From Prevotellaceae bacterium UBA1075 (lineage in GTDB: Bacteria; Bacteroidota; Bacteroidia; Bacteroidales; Bacteroidaceae): a DNA stretch of 22,000 bases. The notes under the pieces were generated by a model. That model saw nothing but the letters and a program-made list of their open reading frames with translations, ran no database searches and was not told the DNA's origin. The stretch's first letter is position 1; each line of letters begins with the position of its first letter. A program made the translations under genes and the position numbers. Positions 1 through 8,113 of this stretch are shown one piece after another. The DNA is taken from NCBI GenBank assembly GCA_002316015.1, contig DCCS01000033.1:28000-49999 (forward strand), in the 5' to 3' direction.

Positions 1-177
1 TGTGCGGGCGCCCCGCTTTCCGTACACATCCAAGGCTTCCACCGGGCAATCCGGATTAAAGGCGGGCAAGTACAATACACGCGCATTGTCGAGCAGATTA
101 TGAACACACGGCCCAAACACTTATGCCCTTACGGACAAGAATGTTCACACACCAGCACGTTGAAGGCAAGAGGTTAA
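1..177 (+). other. Left-edge open frame, possible C-terminal tail of a truncated gene
   Basis: Frame 1 is open from base 1 to a TAA at 175-177 (58 codons). The translation ends in a Cys/His-containing tail (HLCPYGQECSH...KARG) that I do not recognise. About 60% of its codons end in G or C, similar to the neighbouring genes, so it could be the end of a gene cut by the window edge. The opposite strand is also open from a possible GTG at 120-118 to base 1, and its translation (RVLYLPAFNPDCPVEALDVY) also looks protein-like. I cannot tell which of the two is real, or whether either is. Confidence 0.25.
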
Positions 178-299
178 AAAAAATGGCACTTTTGGGGTGA
201 AGTCATGAAGAAATCGGGGAATGCATGACTCCACAGCGCGATTATATCCCCACACAGGAGGACAAACCTATCTTTAGGACAACTTTTTGCCCGACTTGC

Positions 300-330
300 T
301 TGTAAAGTCCATCATTTATTATTAAGTTTG
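300..330 (+). promoter_or_regulatory. Promoter of the galM-gluP-galK operon
   Basis: TAAGTTTG at 323-330 matches the Bacteroidetes -7 element TAnnTTTG. A TTG at 300-302 lies exactly 20 nt upstream and fits the -33 element. The predicted start of transcription is around 335-337, giving a 5' leader of about 50 nt before the galM ATG at 386. The spacing is the same as in the promoter proposed here for ilvD, which supports the call. Confidence 0.6.
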
Positions 331-376
331 CATTAGGAATTTGGCTTACAAGCACTAAACAACGTCAAACTTAATA
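320..376. repeat. 11-bp inverted repeat around the galM promoter
   Basis: TATTAAGTTTG at 320-330 is repeated as its exact reverse complement, CAAACTTAATA, at 366-376, with 35 nt between the arms. The left arm is the -7 element of the galM promoter. The right arm puts the same TAAGTTTG on the minus strand, with a TTTG on that strand (394-391) 17 nt farther upstream. It could be a two-site operator, a pair of face-to-face promoters, or a leader stem. The repeat is seen directly; its function is inferred. Confidence 0.6.
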
Positions 377-385
377 GATATTCCG

Positions 386-1468
386 ATGGACAAAGAACTG
401 ATTTCCGGACTGAAGAGAGAAGACTTTCAGGCTGTGGTACAGGGCAAGCAGACCGACCTCTACACCCTCACCAACAGCAACGGCATGGAAGTAAGCGTCA
501 CCAACTATGGTGGTGCTCTGGTGGCCATCATGGTTCCCGACCGGGAAGGCAGGATGGCCAATGTCATCCAAGGCCACGACAGCATAAAGGGAGTGATGGA
601 AAGCCCCGAACCTTTCCTCAGCACTTTGATTGGCCGGTATGCCAACCGAATAGCGAAGGGCAAGTTCACCATGAACGGAAAGGAGTACAGTTTGGCCGTA
701 AACAACGGCCCCAACCATCTGCATGGCGGGCCTACCGGATTCCACGCCAGGGTGTGGGACGCAGAACAGATCAACGACCACGAACTGGTGCTTCGCTACG
801 TGTCAGCCTACTATGAGGAAGGATTTCCGGGCGAACTGCATATAATTGTGAAGTACAGTCTGAGCGAGGACAACGAACTCATAATTGACTATCGCGGCAC
901 GACCAACAAGAAGACAGTGGTGAACATGACCAGCCACGGATTCTTCTCACTGGCAGGCATTGCCAACCCCACTCCCGAGGCATTGAACTGCCAGCTTCAG
1001 ATCAATGCCGACTTCTTCCTGCCCATTGACGAGACCAGCATCCCCACGGGCGAGATACTCAAGGTAGAGGGCACCCCATTTGACTTCCGCGCCCCTCACA
1101 CCGTGGGTGAGCGCATACACGACACCAATTGCCGGCAGATAGTAAACGGCGCCGGCTATGACCACTGCTTTGTGCTCCGCAAGCATGAGCCGGGCGAGTT
1201 GAGTTTTGCGGTACGCTGCACCGAGCCTTTGAGCGGGCGGGTGATGGAGATGTACACCACCGAGCCTGGTGTACAGTTCTACAGCAGCAACTGGCTCAGC
1301 GGGTTCAAGGGCACGCACGGAGCCACCTTCGGCAAGCACAGCGCACTGTGCTTCGAGGCCCAGCACTTCCCCGACAGCCCCAATCACCCCTACTTCCCCA
1401 GCGTCATTCTGAAACCCGGTGAACTCTACACCCAGAAGACGATGTACAAGTTCAGCACAGAAGGGTGA
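386..1468 (+). CDS. galM: Aldose 1-epimerase (galactose mutarotase)
   Basis: This enzyme interconverts the alpha and beta anomers of galactose and similar hexoses, supplying the alpha form to galactokinase. The 360-residue product has the usual family length and layout: GRYANRI at 83-89, the substrate-binding NNGPNHLHGG at 106-115 with conserved His residues, MTSHGFFSL at 181-189 with the second His (184), and CFEAQ at 322-326, where Glu324 is in the place of the catalytic base. There is no signal peptide, so it is probably cytoplasmic. It is first of three genes, 57 nt ahead of the sugar porter. The start at 386 has no Shine-Dalgarno sequence, as is usual in Bacteroidetes. Assignment to galactose rather than another aldose rests on the operon with galK. 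Confidence 0.93.
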   Translation: MDKELISGLKREDFQAVVQGKQTDLYTLTNSNGMEVSVTNYGGALVAIMVPDREGRMANVIQGHDSIKGVMESPEPFLSTLIGRYANRIAKGKFTMNGKEYSLAVNNGPNHLHGGPTGFHARVWDAEQINDHELVLRYVSAYYEEGFPGELHIIVKYSLSEDNELIIDYRGTTNKKTVVNMTSHGFFSLAGIANPTPEALNCQLQINADFFLPIDETSIPTGEILKVEGTPFDFRAPHTVGERIHDTNCRQIVNGAGYDHCFVLRKHEPGELSFAVRCTEPLSGRVMEMYTTEPGVQFYSSNWLSGFKGTHGATFGKHSALCFEAQHFPDSPNHPYFPSVILKPGELYTQKTMYKFSTEG

Positions 1469-1525
1469 CCACAGAAGCGTCTTCTCCTGAAAATAATCAT
1501 TCACAAACATAATTAAACAAGACTA

Positions 1526-2803
1526 ATGGCACAAAAATCAAAACAGTGGGCTGCGATTATCATGATGATTGCACTCTTCGCCATGATTGCCTTCGTGACC
1601 AACCTGTGCTCACCCATGGCCGTCATCGTAGAAAACCAATTCGGGGCAAACGAACTCCAGTCGCAGATTGGCAACTACGCCAACTTCATCGCTTATCTGG
1701 TGATGGGAATCCCCAGCGGTATGCTCATCGTGAAGTTCGGCTATAAGAAGACTGCCCTGATCGCTCTCGTCGTGGGTATCATCGGCATGGCTCTGGAACT
1801 GCTGTCGGGAACCATGGAGAGCATGTGGGTTTACCTGGCAGGCGCATTTATCTGCGGCTTCACCATGTGCATGCTCAACACCGTGGTAAACCCCTTGCTC
1901 AACGTGCTCGGTGGCGGAGGAAACACCGGCAACCAGTTGATCCAGATAGGCGGAGCGTTCAACAGCGCAGCAGCCGTGGCCGTATATATCATCCTGGGTG
2001 CCCTGATTGGTGAGGTGACAAAGGATACAGCCCTCGTGCATGCAGCCCCCGCCATGTATATCGCAATGTCCATTTTCGTGGTGGCATTCCTCGTACTGGC
2101 CGTTACCAAGATTGACGAACCCAAGCAGGAGCCCGTGAGTATGGATCTCATTATAGGCGCGCTCTCTTACCGCCACTTCGCTCTGGGTGCCCTGGCCATT
2201 TTCCTCTACATGAGCGTTGAGGTGGGCACACCTACCTACATGATTAAATACCTGACGGGCGAAGTGGGCATCTCGGCTGGTGTGGCTTCTCTGATTGCCG
2301 CCGTTTACTGGTTTGCCATGTTCATCGGGCGCACCATAGGCGGCAGTATTGGCGGCAAGGTATCCAGCCGTGCCATGGTAAGCACCGTGGCCGCAGCGGC
2401 CATTGCCCTGCTTGCGTTTGGCATGTTTGCCCCCACCAGCTGGCAAGTGCAGGTGCCCGGTGTCGATTGGGCAAACCTTTCCATCATTTGGGTTGAGGTA
2501 CCGGTAGGTGTTGCAGCTTTCATCTGCGTGGGTCTCTGCACCTCGGTGATGTGGGGCGGCATTTTCAACATGGCCGTTGAGGGCCTGGGGAAATATACCG
2601 CAGCCGCTTCGGGTATCTTTATGACCATGGTGTTCGGATGTGCCGTGATGGTAGCTCTCCAGGCATGGGTGGTAGACCGCACGCACGGTGACTACCTGAT
2701 CAGTTACATGGTACCCCTGGCATGCGCCGCATACATCCTGTTCTACGCGCTCGTTGGTTCCAGAATTTCCAAGAGCGAGAAAACCCGCATGACGCAAGAA
2801 TAA
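1526..2803 (+). CDS. gluP: FHS-family sugar:H+ symporter (glucose/galactose porter)
   Basis: This is a major facilitator protein of the fucose-galactose-glucose:H+ symporter (FHS) family, acting in the inner membrane. The 425 residues are almost wholly hydrophobic segments, consistent with 12 membrane spans. The N-terminal half contains QFGANELQSQIGNYANFIAY, typical of GluP/FucP relatives, followed by a GxLIVKFGYKKT loop, the MFS signature between helices 2 and 3. Its place between mutarotase and galactokinase makes galactose the most likely substrate, possibly with glucose. galK follows 80 nt downstream of its stop. Long antisense frames across the gene are by-products of its composition. 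The exact substrate cannot be read from sequence alone. Confidence 0.88.
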   Translation: MAQKSKQWAAIIMMIALFAMIAFVTNLCSPMAVIVENQFGANELQSQIGNYANFIAYLVMGIPSGMLIVKFGYKKTALIALVVGIIGMALELLSGTMESMWVYLAGAFICGFTMCMLNTVVNPLLNVLGGGGNTGNQLIQIGGAFNSAAAVAVYIILGALIGEVTKDTALVHAAPAMYIAMSIFVVAFLVLAVTKIDEPKQEPVSMDLIIGALSYRHFALGALAIFLYMSVEVGTPTYMIKYLTGEVGISAGVASLIAAVYWFAMFIGRTIGGSIGGKVSSRAMVSTVAAAAIALLAFGMFAPTSWQVQVPGVDWANLSIIWVEVPVGVAAFICVGLCTSVMWGGIFNMAVEGLGKYTAAASGIFMTMVFGCAVMVALQAWVVDRTHGDYLISYMVPLACAAYILFYALVGSRISKSEKTRMTQE

Positions 2804-2883
2804 AAACACATATCATATAATTCCAAGTCTTGTGCCCCGCCCCGATGCAGGGCACATGGCTACTAAAACAAAACGAAACAACC

Positions 2884-4044
2884 ATGAGACTGACAATAGA
2901 AGATGTGAGAAGTCGCTTCGTAAAGCACTTCGACGGCTCCACAGGTTCTGTATATGCCGCTCCCGGCAGAATCAACCTGATAGGCGAGCACACCGACTAC
3001 AACAACGGCTACGTGTTCCCTGGAGCCGTGGAGCAGGGCATCATCGCCGAACTTAAGCCCAACGGCACACGCAATGTGCGCGCCTACTCCATTGACCTGA
3101 AGGACTACACGGAGTTCTCGCTCGACGAGGAGCAGGGTCCCAAGGCATCATGGGCACGCTACATCTTCGGCGTTTGCCGCGAGATGATGGCCCTGGGCGT
3201 TCCCGTGGAAGGCTTCAACACAGCCTTTGCCGGAGACGTGCCCCTCGGGGCAGGCATGAGCTCAAGCGCAGCCCTGGAGAGTGCCTATGCCATTGCGCTC
3301 AACGACCTGTGGGGCGAGAACAAGATTGACCGCATGGAACTGGCCCGCGTGGGACAGCGCACCGAGCACAAGTACATCGGCGTGATGTGCGGAATCATGG
3401 ACCAGGCCATCTCCTGCCTGGGCAAGAAGGGCTCCCTGCTGCGACTTGACTGCCGCAGCGGCGAGTATGAGTATTTCCCCTGGCATCCAAAAGGATACCA
3501 GCTCGTGCTGGTGAACAGCTGCGTGAAGCACACCCTGGCAGGCAGCCCCTACAACGAGCGCCGCCTGCAATGCGAGCATGTGGCGGAGATTATCGGCCAG
3601 AAGCACCCCGAGGTAAAGTCACTGCGTGATGCCACCATCGAGATGCTGGAGGAGGTCAAGGGCGACATCACAGGCGATGAATACAAGCGCGCCCGTTACG
3701 TCATCGGTGAGGTGGAACGTGTGCTGGCCGTATGCGATGCCCTGAAGAACGACGACTATGAGATGGTGGGCAAGATGATGTACGAGACCCACTACGGCCT
3801 GAGCAAGGAGTACGAGGTGAGCTGCGAGGAGTTGGATTACCTCAACGACATCGCCAAGGAAACTGGCGTGACAGGCTCGCGCATCATGGGAGGCGGTTTC
3901 GGAGGCTGCACCATCAACCTGGTGGCCAAGGAACTGGTGGACAACTTCAAAAAGGTCGTCAAGGAGAAGTTCGCGGAGAAATATGGCAAGGAGCCAGTCA
4001 TCATCGATGTGGTGATTGGTGACGGCGCACGCAAACTCTGCTGA
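2884..4044 (+). CDS. galK: Galactokinase
   Basis: This GHMP-superfamily kinase phosphorylates alpha-D-galactose with ATP to galactose 1-phosphate, the first committed step of the Leloir pathway. The 386 residues show the galactokinase signature GRINLIGEHTDYN (28-40), which binds the sugar, the ATP-binding PLGAGMSSSAA (120-130), MDQ at 172-174 with the catalytic Asp173, and the third GHMP motif GSRIMGGGFGGC (331-342). I chose the ATG at 2884 because homologues start just before the VRSRFVKHF segment. An in-frame GTG or ATG farther upstream would add an unconserved run of up to 18 residues. The gene is last in the operon and is followed by a strong hairpin. galT and galE are not in the window. 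Confidence 0.95.
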   Translation: MRLTIEDVRSRFVKHFDGSTGSVYAAPGRINLIGEHTDYNNGYVFPGAVEQGIIAELKPNGTRNVRAYSIDLKDYTEFSLDEEQGPKASWARYIFGVCREMMALGVPVEGFNTAFAGDVPLGAGMSSSAALESAYAIALNDLWGENKIDRMELARVGQRTEHKYIGVMCGIMDQAISCLGKKGSLLRLDCRSGEYEYFPWHPKGYQLVLVNSCVKHTLAGSPYNERRLQCEHVAEIIGQKHPEVKSLRDATIEMLEEVKGDITGDEYKRARYVIGEVERVLAVCDALKNDDYEMVGKMMYETHYGLSKEYEVSCEELDYLNDIAKETGVTGSRIMGGGFGGCTINLVAKELVDNFKKVVKEKFAEKYGKEPVIIDVVIGDGARKLC

Positions 4045-4073
4045 GCAGCGACTCCTGATTGAGTGGGAAAAAT

Positions 4074-4117
4074 GAGAAGGCTCCCCCGGCGGAACGCATC
4101 TGCCGGGGAGCCTTCTC
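4074..4117 (+). terminator. Hairpin terminator after galK
   Basis: GAGAAGGCTCCCC-C-GGC at 4074-4090 pairs with GCCGGGGAGCCTTCTC at 4102-4117, leaving one bulged C and an 11-nt loop. The stem is long and GC-rich, 29 nt after the galK stop. There is no clear T-run after it (TCATATTCCC), so it could equally act as an mRNA 3' end stabiliser. The same hairpin faces no gene on the other strand. Confidence 0.65.
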
Positions 4118-4305
4118 TCATATTCCCGCAATTTCATCCGGCCACCAGCCACGTTTCTATCTGGCTGCCTGCCAAGGTCTCCCTGGATGCTTGGAAAAGA
4201 GCCTCAAGATAAACAGCCAAGAATCACAACAAGTACGTCCCCCTCACTTCACTCACCCGACCGCCCACCCGGCCCGCGCGAGCCAAACGCTCACACCCAT
4301 CACCC

Positions 4306-5070
4306 ATGAATAGACTCCTGCCCCTCATCATCCTGCTGTCACTCATGTTGCCCATGGGTACCCGCGCCCGCAAGCACACACCCATTACATACAAAGGTGG
4401 CATCGTGAGAGCCGACACCACACGCCGCCAGCTCACCCTGGTCTTCACCGCTGCCGACCGCAACGATGGCGTCGAGTCTATACTGCACACGCTCAAGGCA
4501 CACCACGTCAAGGGAGCCTTCTTCCTCACCGGCTCCTTCCTGCAATGCTTCGCCCAGGATGTCACACGCATCAGGAAGGCCGGACACTATGTGGGCAGCC
4601 ACAGTTACAGCCATCTGCTCTACAGCACCTGGGACCGTCCCGACAGCACCATCGTGAGCCGCGAGGAGTTCGAGGCCGACATCCGCCTCAGTTACGAAGC
4701 ACTCGCACCCTATGGCATTACCATCAGAAACACGCCTTACTTCATGCCACCTTATGAGCACTACAATGCCACCATCTCCGAGTGGGCAAGGGACATGGGG
4801 CTCACGCTGGTCAACTTCACCAGCGGCACGGCCAGCAATGCCGACTACACCACCCCATCGATGAAGAACTACCGCTCGTCGGACAGCATCCTCCACACCA
4901 TCCTCGCCCATGAGGAAAGCGAGGGACTGAACGGCCACCTGATGCTCTTCCATGCAGGCACCTCGCCCGAGCGCACCGACAAGTTCTACACCCGTCACCT
5001 GGACATGCTCATCCGTGAACTGCACCACCGAGGCTACCGCTTCGTGTCTCTACCCAAAGCACTGAGGTAG
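4306..5070 (+). CDS. Exported polysaccharide deacetylase-like protein (NodB fold)
   Basis: The 254-residue product starts with a signal peptide (MNRLLPLIILLSLMLPMG), so it is probably exported. The rest resembles the carbohydrate esterase 4 / NodB homology domain: a beta-strand LTLVFT leading to NDG (53-55), the metal-binding pair in HSYSH (99 and 103), MPPYEHYN at 148-154 in place of the RPP(Y/F) motif, and LMLFHAG with His216. The first motif, normally TFDDG, reads TAADRNDG, so the catalytic aspartate is displaced or missing. Activity on an N-acetylated or O-acetylated glycan is therefore uncertain. It stands alone, 188 nt after the galK terminator region, and no promoter match was seen upstream. 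Similar proteins occur near polysaccharide-use loci in Bacteroidetes. Confidence 0.75.
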   Translation: MNRLLPLIILLSLMLPMGTRARKHTPITYKGGIVRADTTRRQLTLVFTAADRNDGVESILHTLKAHHVKGAFFLTGSFLQCFAQDVTRIRKAGHYVGSHSYSHLLYSTWDRPDSTIVSREEFEADIRLSYEALAPYGITIRNTPYFMPPYEHYNATISEWARDMGLTLVNFTSGTASNADYTTPSMKNYRSSDSILHTILAHEESEGLNGHLMLFHAGTSPERTDKFYTRHLDMLIRELHHRGYRFVSLPKALR

Positions 5071-5095
5071 GCACACGGCATGATGCAATCGCGTG

Positions 5096-5184
5096 CAGTA
5101 CCAGCCTGCTGGTACTATGGTTCCAGCACTCCTAAACTCCAGTACCAGCCTGGTTGAACTCCAGTACCAGCCAGCCGGTACTGG
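5096..5184. repeat. Cluster of GTACCAG palindromic repeats
   Basis: Three copies of CAGTACCAGCC begin at 5096, 5140 and 5162. The first forms a near-perfect palindrome, AGTACCAGC-CT-GCTGGTACT (5097-5116). The last forms an 8-bp stem, CCAGTACC/GGTACTGG (5161-5168 with 5177-5184). AACTCCAGTACCAGCC occurs at 5135-5150 and again at 5157-5172, a 22-nt period. The layout resembles REP-type intergenic elements: short palindromes in small arrays with no coding capacity. Confidence 0.7.
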
Positions 5185-5360
5185 GAATGCAAGCACACGC
5201 ACGCGCGGGAACAAGGTGGGGAAAATGGCCATGCGGCTGTCCCCTGTCGCACAACCACCCCACCATCCACTCGCAAAGACATCCCCGTCCCAAGGGCAAA
5301 ACAGGCAAGCCAACAGCAAACTTTTCACTTCACACTTACAGTTTTTCCCTTATTATATAG

Positions 5361-5368
5361 TACCTTTG
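5361..5368 (+). promoter_or_regulatory. Promoter -7 element of tkt-rpiB
   Basis: TACCTTTG matches the Bacteroidetes TAnnTTTG element. It sits in a locally AT-rich stretch after the repeat cluster. The upstream -33 element is weak (TTA near 5336). The predicted leader to the transketolase ATG at 5430 is about 55 nt. Confidence 0.55.
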
Positions 5369-5429
5369 CGTTGAAATATATAACAGGACAGGGCACATTT
5401 GCCACCAACCCAACAAGCATCATTGCATT

Positions 5430-7457
5430 ATGAACAGCATTCAGACGATGAACCGCGCAGCCGACAACATCCGCATCCTTGCCGCCTCGATGGTGGAGAA
5501 GGCCAAGAGCGGACATCCGGGAGGAGCCATGGGCGGAGCCGACTTCATCAACGTACTTTATAGCGAGTACCTGCAGTTTGACCCCGAGAACCCCACATGG
5601 ATGGGACGTGACCGCTTCTTCCTTGACCCTGGGCACATGTCTCCCATGCTCTACGCACAGTTGGCTCTCATCGGAAAGTTCAGCATGGAGGAACTGCAAC
5701 AACTGCGCCAATGGGGCTCCCCCACACCGGGACATCCCGAATTGTGCCCCGAGCGAGGCATCGAGAACAGTTCCGGCCCACTGGGACAAGGTCACGTTTA
5801 CGCTGTGGGCGCGGCCATAGCGGCAAAGTTCCTGGCTGCCCACACCGGCAACCCCACCTTTTCCCGCGAGACCATCTACGCCTACATCAGCGACGGAGGA
5901 GTACAGGAGGAGGTGAGCATGGGTGCCGCGCGCATCGCGGGCACACTGGGGCTCGACAACCTCATCATGTTCTATGACGCCAACGACATCCAGCTCTCCA
6001 CCGAGACACGCGTGGTGATGAACGAGGACACGGCGGCCAAGTACCGTGCCATGCAATGGGAAGTGATGGAGATTGACGGCAACGATGTGGCACAGATACG
6101 CCAGGCCATCGGGAAGGCCAAAGGGGTGAAGGACAAGCCCACACTCATCATCGGAAAGTGTGTGATGGGCAAGGGTGCCCTGAAAGCCGACGGCACCAGT
6201 TACGAGCACTCATGCAAGACACATGGGTCACCCCTGGGTGACGGCGCTTACCGCAACACCATCACCCATCTGGGCGGCAACCCGGATGACCCCTTCCACA
6301 TCTTCCCCGAAGTGCAGGCCATCTACGACACCCGTCTCAAAGAACTGCGGGCCATGGCAGAAATACGCCATGACGAGGAGGCCAACTGGGCAGAGAAGCA
6401 TCCCGAGAAGGCCGCACAGTTGGCCGACTGGTTTGCCGGGCGGCTGCCACGGATAGACTGGGAGCAAGTACAGCTCAAGGCGGGCGATGCCACACGCAAC
6501 GCCTCCAGCGCCTGCCTGGCCATCCTGGCCCGGCAGGTGCCCAACATGATTTGTGCCTCGGCCGACCTCTGCAGCTCCGACAAGACCGATGGTTTCCTCA
6601 AGCAAACCCACGAGCTCCGGTTCGGCGACTTCACCGGCGCCTTCCTGCAGGCAGGCGTGGCCGAGCTCACCATGGCCTGCTGCTGCATCGGGATGGCCCT
6701 GCACGGAGGCGTGGTTGCCGCCTGCGGCACATTCTTTGTGTTCAGCGACTATATGAAACCCGCCATCCGCATGGCCGCCCTGATGGAACTTCCTGTCAAG
6801 TTTATCTGGTCGCACGACGCATTCCGTGTGGGCGAGGACGGCCCCACGCACGAGCCTGTGGAGCAGGAGGCACAGATCCGGCTGATGGAGAAACTCAAGA
6901 ACCACAGCGGGCGCAACTCCATGCTGGTGATGCGTCCGGCCGACAGCCGCGCCACCGTGGAATGCTGGAAGCTCGCTATGGAAAACGAGCACACGCCCAG
7001 CGCGCTCATCCTCAGCCGCCAGGGCATCAACGACCTGCCCGCAGGAAACCCATACGCGGGCATACGCCAGGGAGCGTACATCGTGGCCGGGAGCGACCCG
7101 CTGTACGACATTATCCTGCTGGGCAACGGGTCTGAGGTGAGCACGCTGGTCGCGGGAGCGCGCCTGCTGCGCCAGGACGGCATCAAGGCCCGTGTGGTGA
7201 GCGTGCCCTCCGAGGGGCTCTTTCGTGAGCAAAGCACTGAGTACCAGCAGAGTGTCATTCCCGCTGGATGCAAGATATTCGGCCTCACAGCAGGACTGCC
7301 CGTCAACCTGGGCGGCTTCCTCATCGGCGCCGACCCTGCCAGCCGCATTTGGGGACTGGAGAGTTTCGGGTTCTCGGCTCCCTACAAGGTGCTTGACCAG
7401 AAGCTGGGCTTCACAGCCGAGAACGTGTACAACCAGGTAAAGGAGATATTGGCATGA
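5430..7457 (+). CDS. tkt: Transketolase
   Basis: This thiamine diphosphate (TPP) enzyme of the non-oxidative pentose phosphate pathway transfers two-carbon units between ketose and aldose phosphates. At 675 residues it is full length. The N-terminal TPP domain has SGHPGGAMGG (27-36) with the conserved His29, then DPGHMSPMLY, the GIENSSGPLGQG segment and the cofactor motif SDGGVQEE (154-161) leading to FYDANDIQL. The middle domain has FGDFTGAFLQAGVAEL and the substrate-binding GEDGPTHEPVEQ (468-479). Changing the classical GDG to SDG/DGG is, as far as I know, usual in Bacteroidetes transketolases. The stop overlaps the rpiB start (ATGA), so the two are translationally coupled. Confidence 0.95.
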   Translation: MNSIQTMNRAADNIRILAASMVEKAKSGHPGGAMGGADFINVLYSEYLQFDPENPTWMGRDRFFLDPGHMSPMLYAQLALIGKFSMEELQQLRQWGSPTPGHPELCPERGIENSSGPLGQGHVYAVGAAIAAKFLAAHTGNPTFSRETIYAYISDGGVQEEVSMGAARIAGTLGLDNLIMFYDANDIQLSTETRVVMNEDTAAKYRAMQWEVMEIDGNDVAQIRQAIGKAKGVKDKPTLIIGKCVMGKGALKADGTSYEHSCKTHGSPLGDGAYRNTITHLGGNPDDPFHIFPEVQAIYDTRLKELRAMAEIRHDEEANWAEKHPEKAAQLADWFAGRLPRIDWEQVQLKAGDATRNASSACLAILARQVPNMICASADLCSSDKTDGFLKQTHELRFGDFTGAFLQAGVAELTMACCCIGMALHGGVVAACGTFFVFSDYMKPAIRMAALMELPVKFIWSHDAFRVGEDGPTHEPVEQEAQIRLMEKLKNHSGRNSMLVMRPADSRATVECWKLAMENEHTPSALILSRQGINDLPAGNPYAGIRQGAYIVAGSDPLYDIILLGNGSEVSTLVAGARLLRQDGIKARVVSVPSEGLFREQSTEYQQSVIPAGCKIFGLTAGLPVNLGGFLIGADPASRIWGLESFGFSAPYKVLDQKLGFTAENVYNQVKEILA

Positions 7458-7894
7458 CACAGAAGATAGGACTGGCCAGCGACCACGCTGGCTTTGCGCT
7501 CAAGGAGCACATCAAAGAATTCCTCACCGCCAGAAAGATAGAGTACATTGACTACGGCACCCACAGCGAGGAGAGTTGTGACTATCCCGACTTCGGGCAT
7601 GCCCTTGGCCATGCCATCGACACGGGCGAGGTGGCCACAGGCATGGCCGTGTGCGGCAGCGGCGAGGGCATCAGCATGACACTCAACAAGCACCAGCATG
7701 TGCGTGCCGCCCTGTGCTGGAGGCCTCAGATAGCCCATCTGGCACGCCAGCACAACGATGCCAACGTGCTGGTCATGCCAGGCCGCTTCCTCTCCTACAG
7801 CGAGGCCGACGGCATCATGGATGAATTCCTCGACACCCCCTTCGAGGGTGGAAGGCATCTCCGCCGTGTCGAGAAAATACCGTGCCACGACTGA
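7454..7894 (+). CDS. rpiB: Ribose-5-phosphate isomerase B
   Basis: This enzyme interconverts ribose 5-phosphate and ribulose 5-phosphate, next to transketolase in the same pathway. The 146-residue protein has every RpiB landmark: ASDHAG (8-13), YPDFG (44-48), the active-site CGSGEG with Cys67 (67-72), RQHNDANVL (98-106) with the His that helps open the ring, and the C-terminal phosphate-binding EGGRHLRRVEKI. Its ATG lies inside the end of tkt with a 4-nt overlap. A 21-bp hairpin about 160 nt downstream ends the unit. The related LacAB/allose-6-phosphate isomerases share the fold, but the tkt context favours RpiB. Confidence 0.94.
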   Translation: MTQKIGLASDHAGFALKEHIKEFLTARKIEYIDYGTHSEESCDYPDFGHALGHAIDTGEVATGMAVCGSGEGISMTLNKHQHVRAALCWRPQIAHLARQHNDANVLVMPGRFLSYSEADGIMDEFLDTPFEGGRHLRRVEKIPCHD

Positions 7895-8052
7895 CGGGCA
7901 AGCAACAAGGCACTTCCGGCGGGACACACGGCCACAGGAGGCAGGGAAAGAGGCACAGGAAACCGCGCAAGGACAAACCGCCCCCCTCAGGCCACAGAAC
8001 GCGCGCTTGGCAGCCTGCGCTCCCCTTGCCAAGCAGATGGAACAATAGAGAC

Positions 8053-8104
8053 AGCCTGGGGGCGACTTGCTGACACACCTACATCAGCAAGTCGCCCCCA
8101 GGCT
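8053..8104. terminator. Bidirectional terminator between rpiB and the glycosyl hydrolase
   Basis: A perfect 21-bp stem (8053-8073 with 8084-8104) surrounds a 10-nt loop and is followed on the plus strand by TTTT. It lies between two convergent genes, 9 nt from the end of the minus-strand gene. It probably serves both transcripts. A smaller hairpin, GCTTGGCA/TGCCAAGC (8005-8012 with 8027-8034), precedes it. Confidence 0.85.
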
Positions 8105-8113
8105 TTTTGCTCC

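Larger units (their letters stand above)
178..385. other. Upstream region of the gal operon
   Basis: No gene is seen in these 208 bases. The right half is AT-rich compared with the coding DNA and holds the galM promoter and an 11-bp inverted repeat, listed separately. The left half (about 178-290) has no recognised signal. Confidence 0.5.
5071..5429. other. 359-base gene-free stretch with repeats and tkt promoter
   Basis: The left third holds the GTACCAG palindrome cluster, the middle (about 5190-5330) has no recognised signal, and the right end has the transketolase promoter. A 93-codon plus-strand frame (5093-5374) crosses the repeats but has no protein-like features. Confidence 0.6.

Noticed and set aside
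1610..2809. 399-codon minus-strand open frame
   Set aside because: It is antisense to gluP; the translation is full of His, Gly and Cys and has no membrane, signal or domain features, while the plus strand has a clear transporter.
5096..5184. CRISPR array
   Set aside because: Units are too short, too close and irregular, with no spacers of constant length and no cas genes.
5093..5374. 93-codon frame over the GTACCAG repeats
   Set aside because: Its apparent internal protein repeats (QYQPAGT) only reflect the DNA repeats, and it runs through the tkt promoter.
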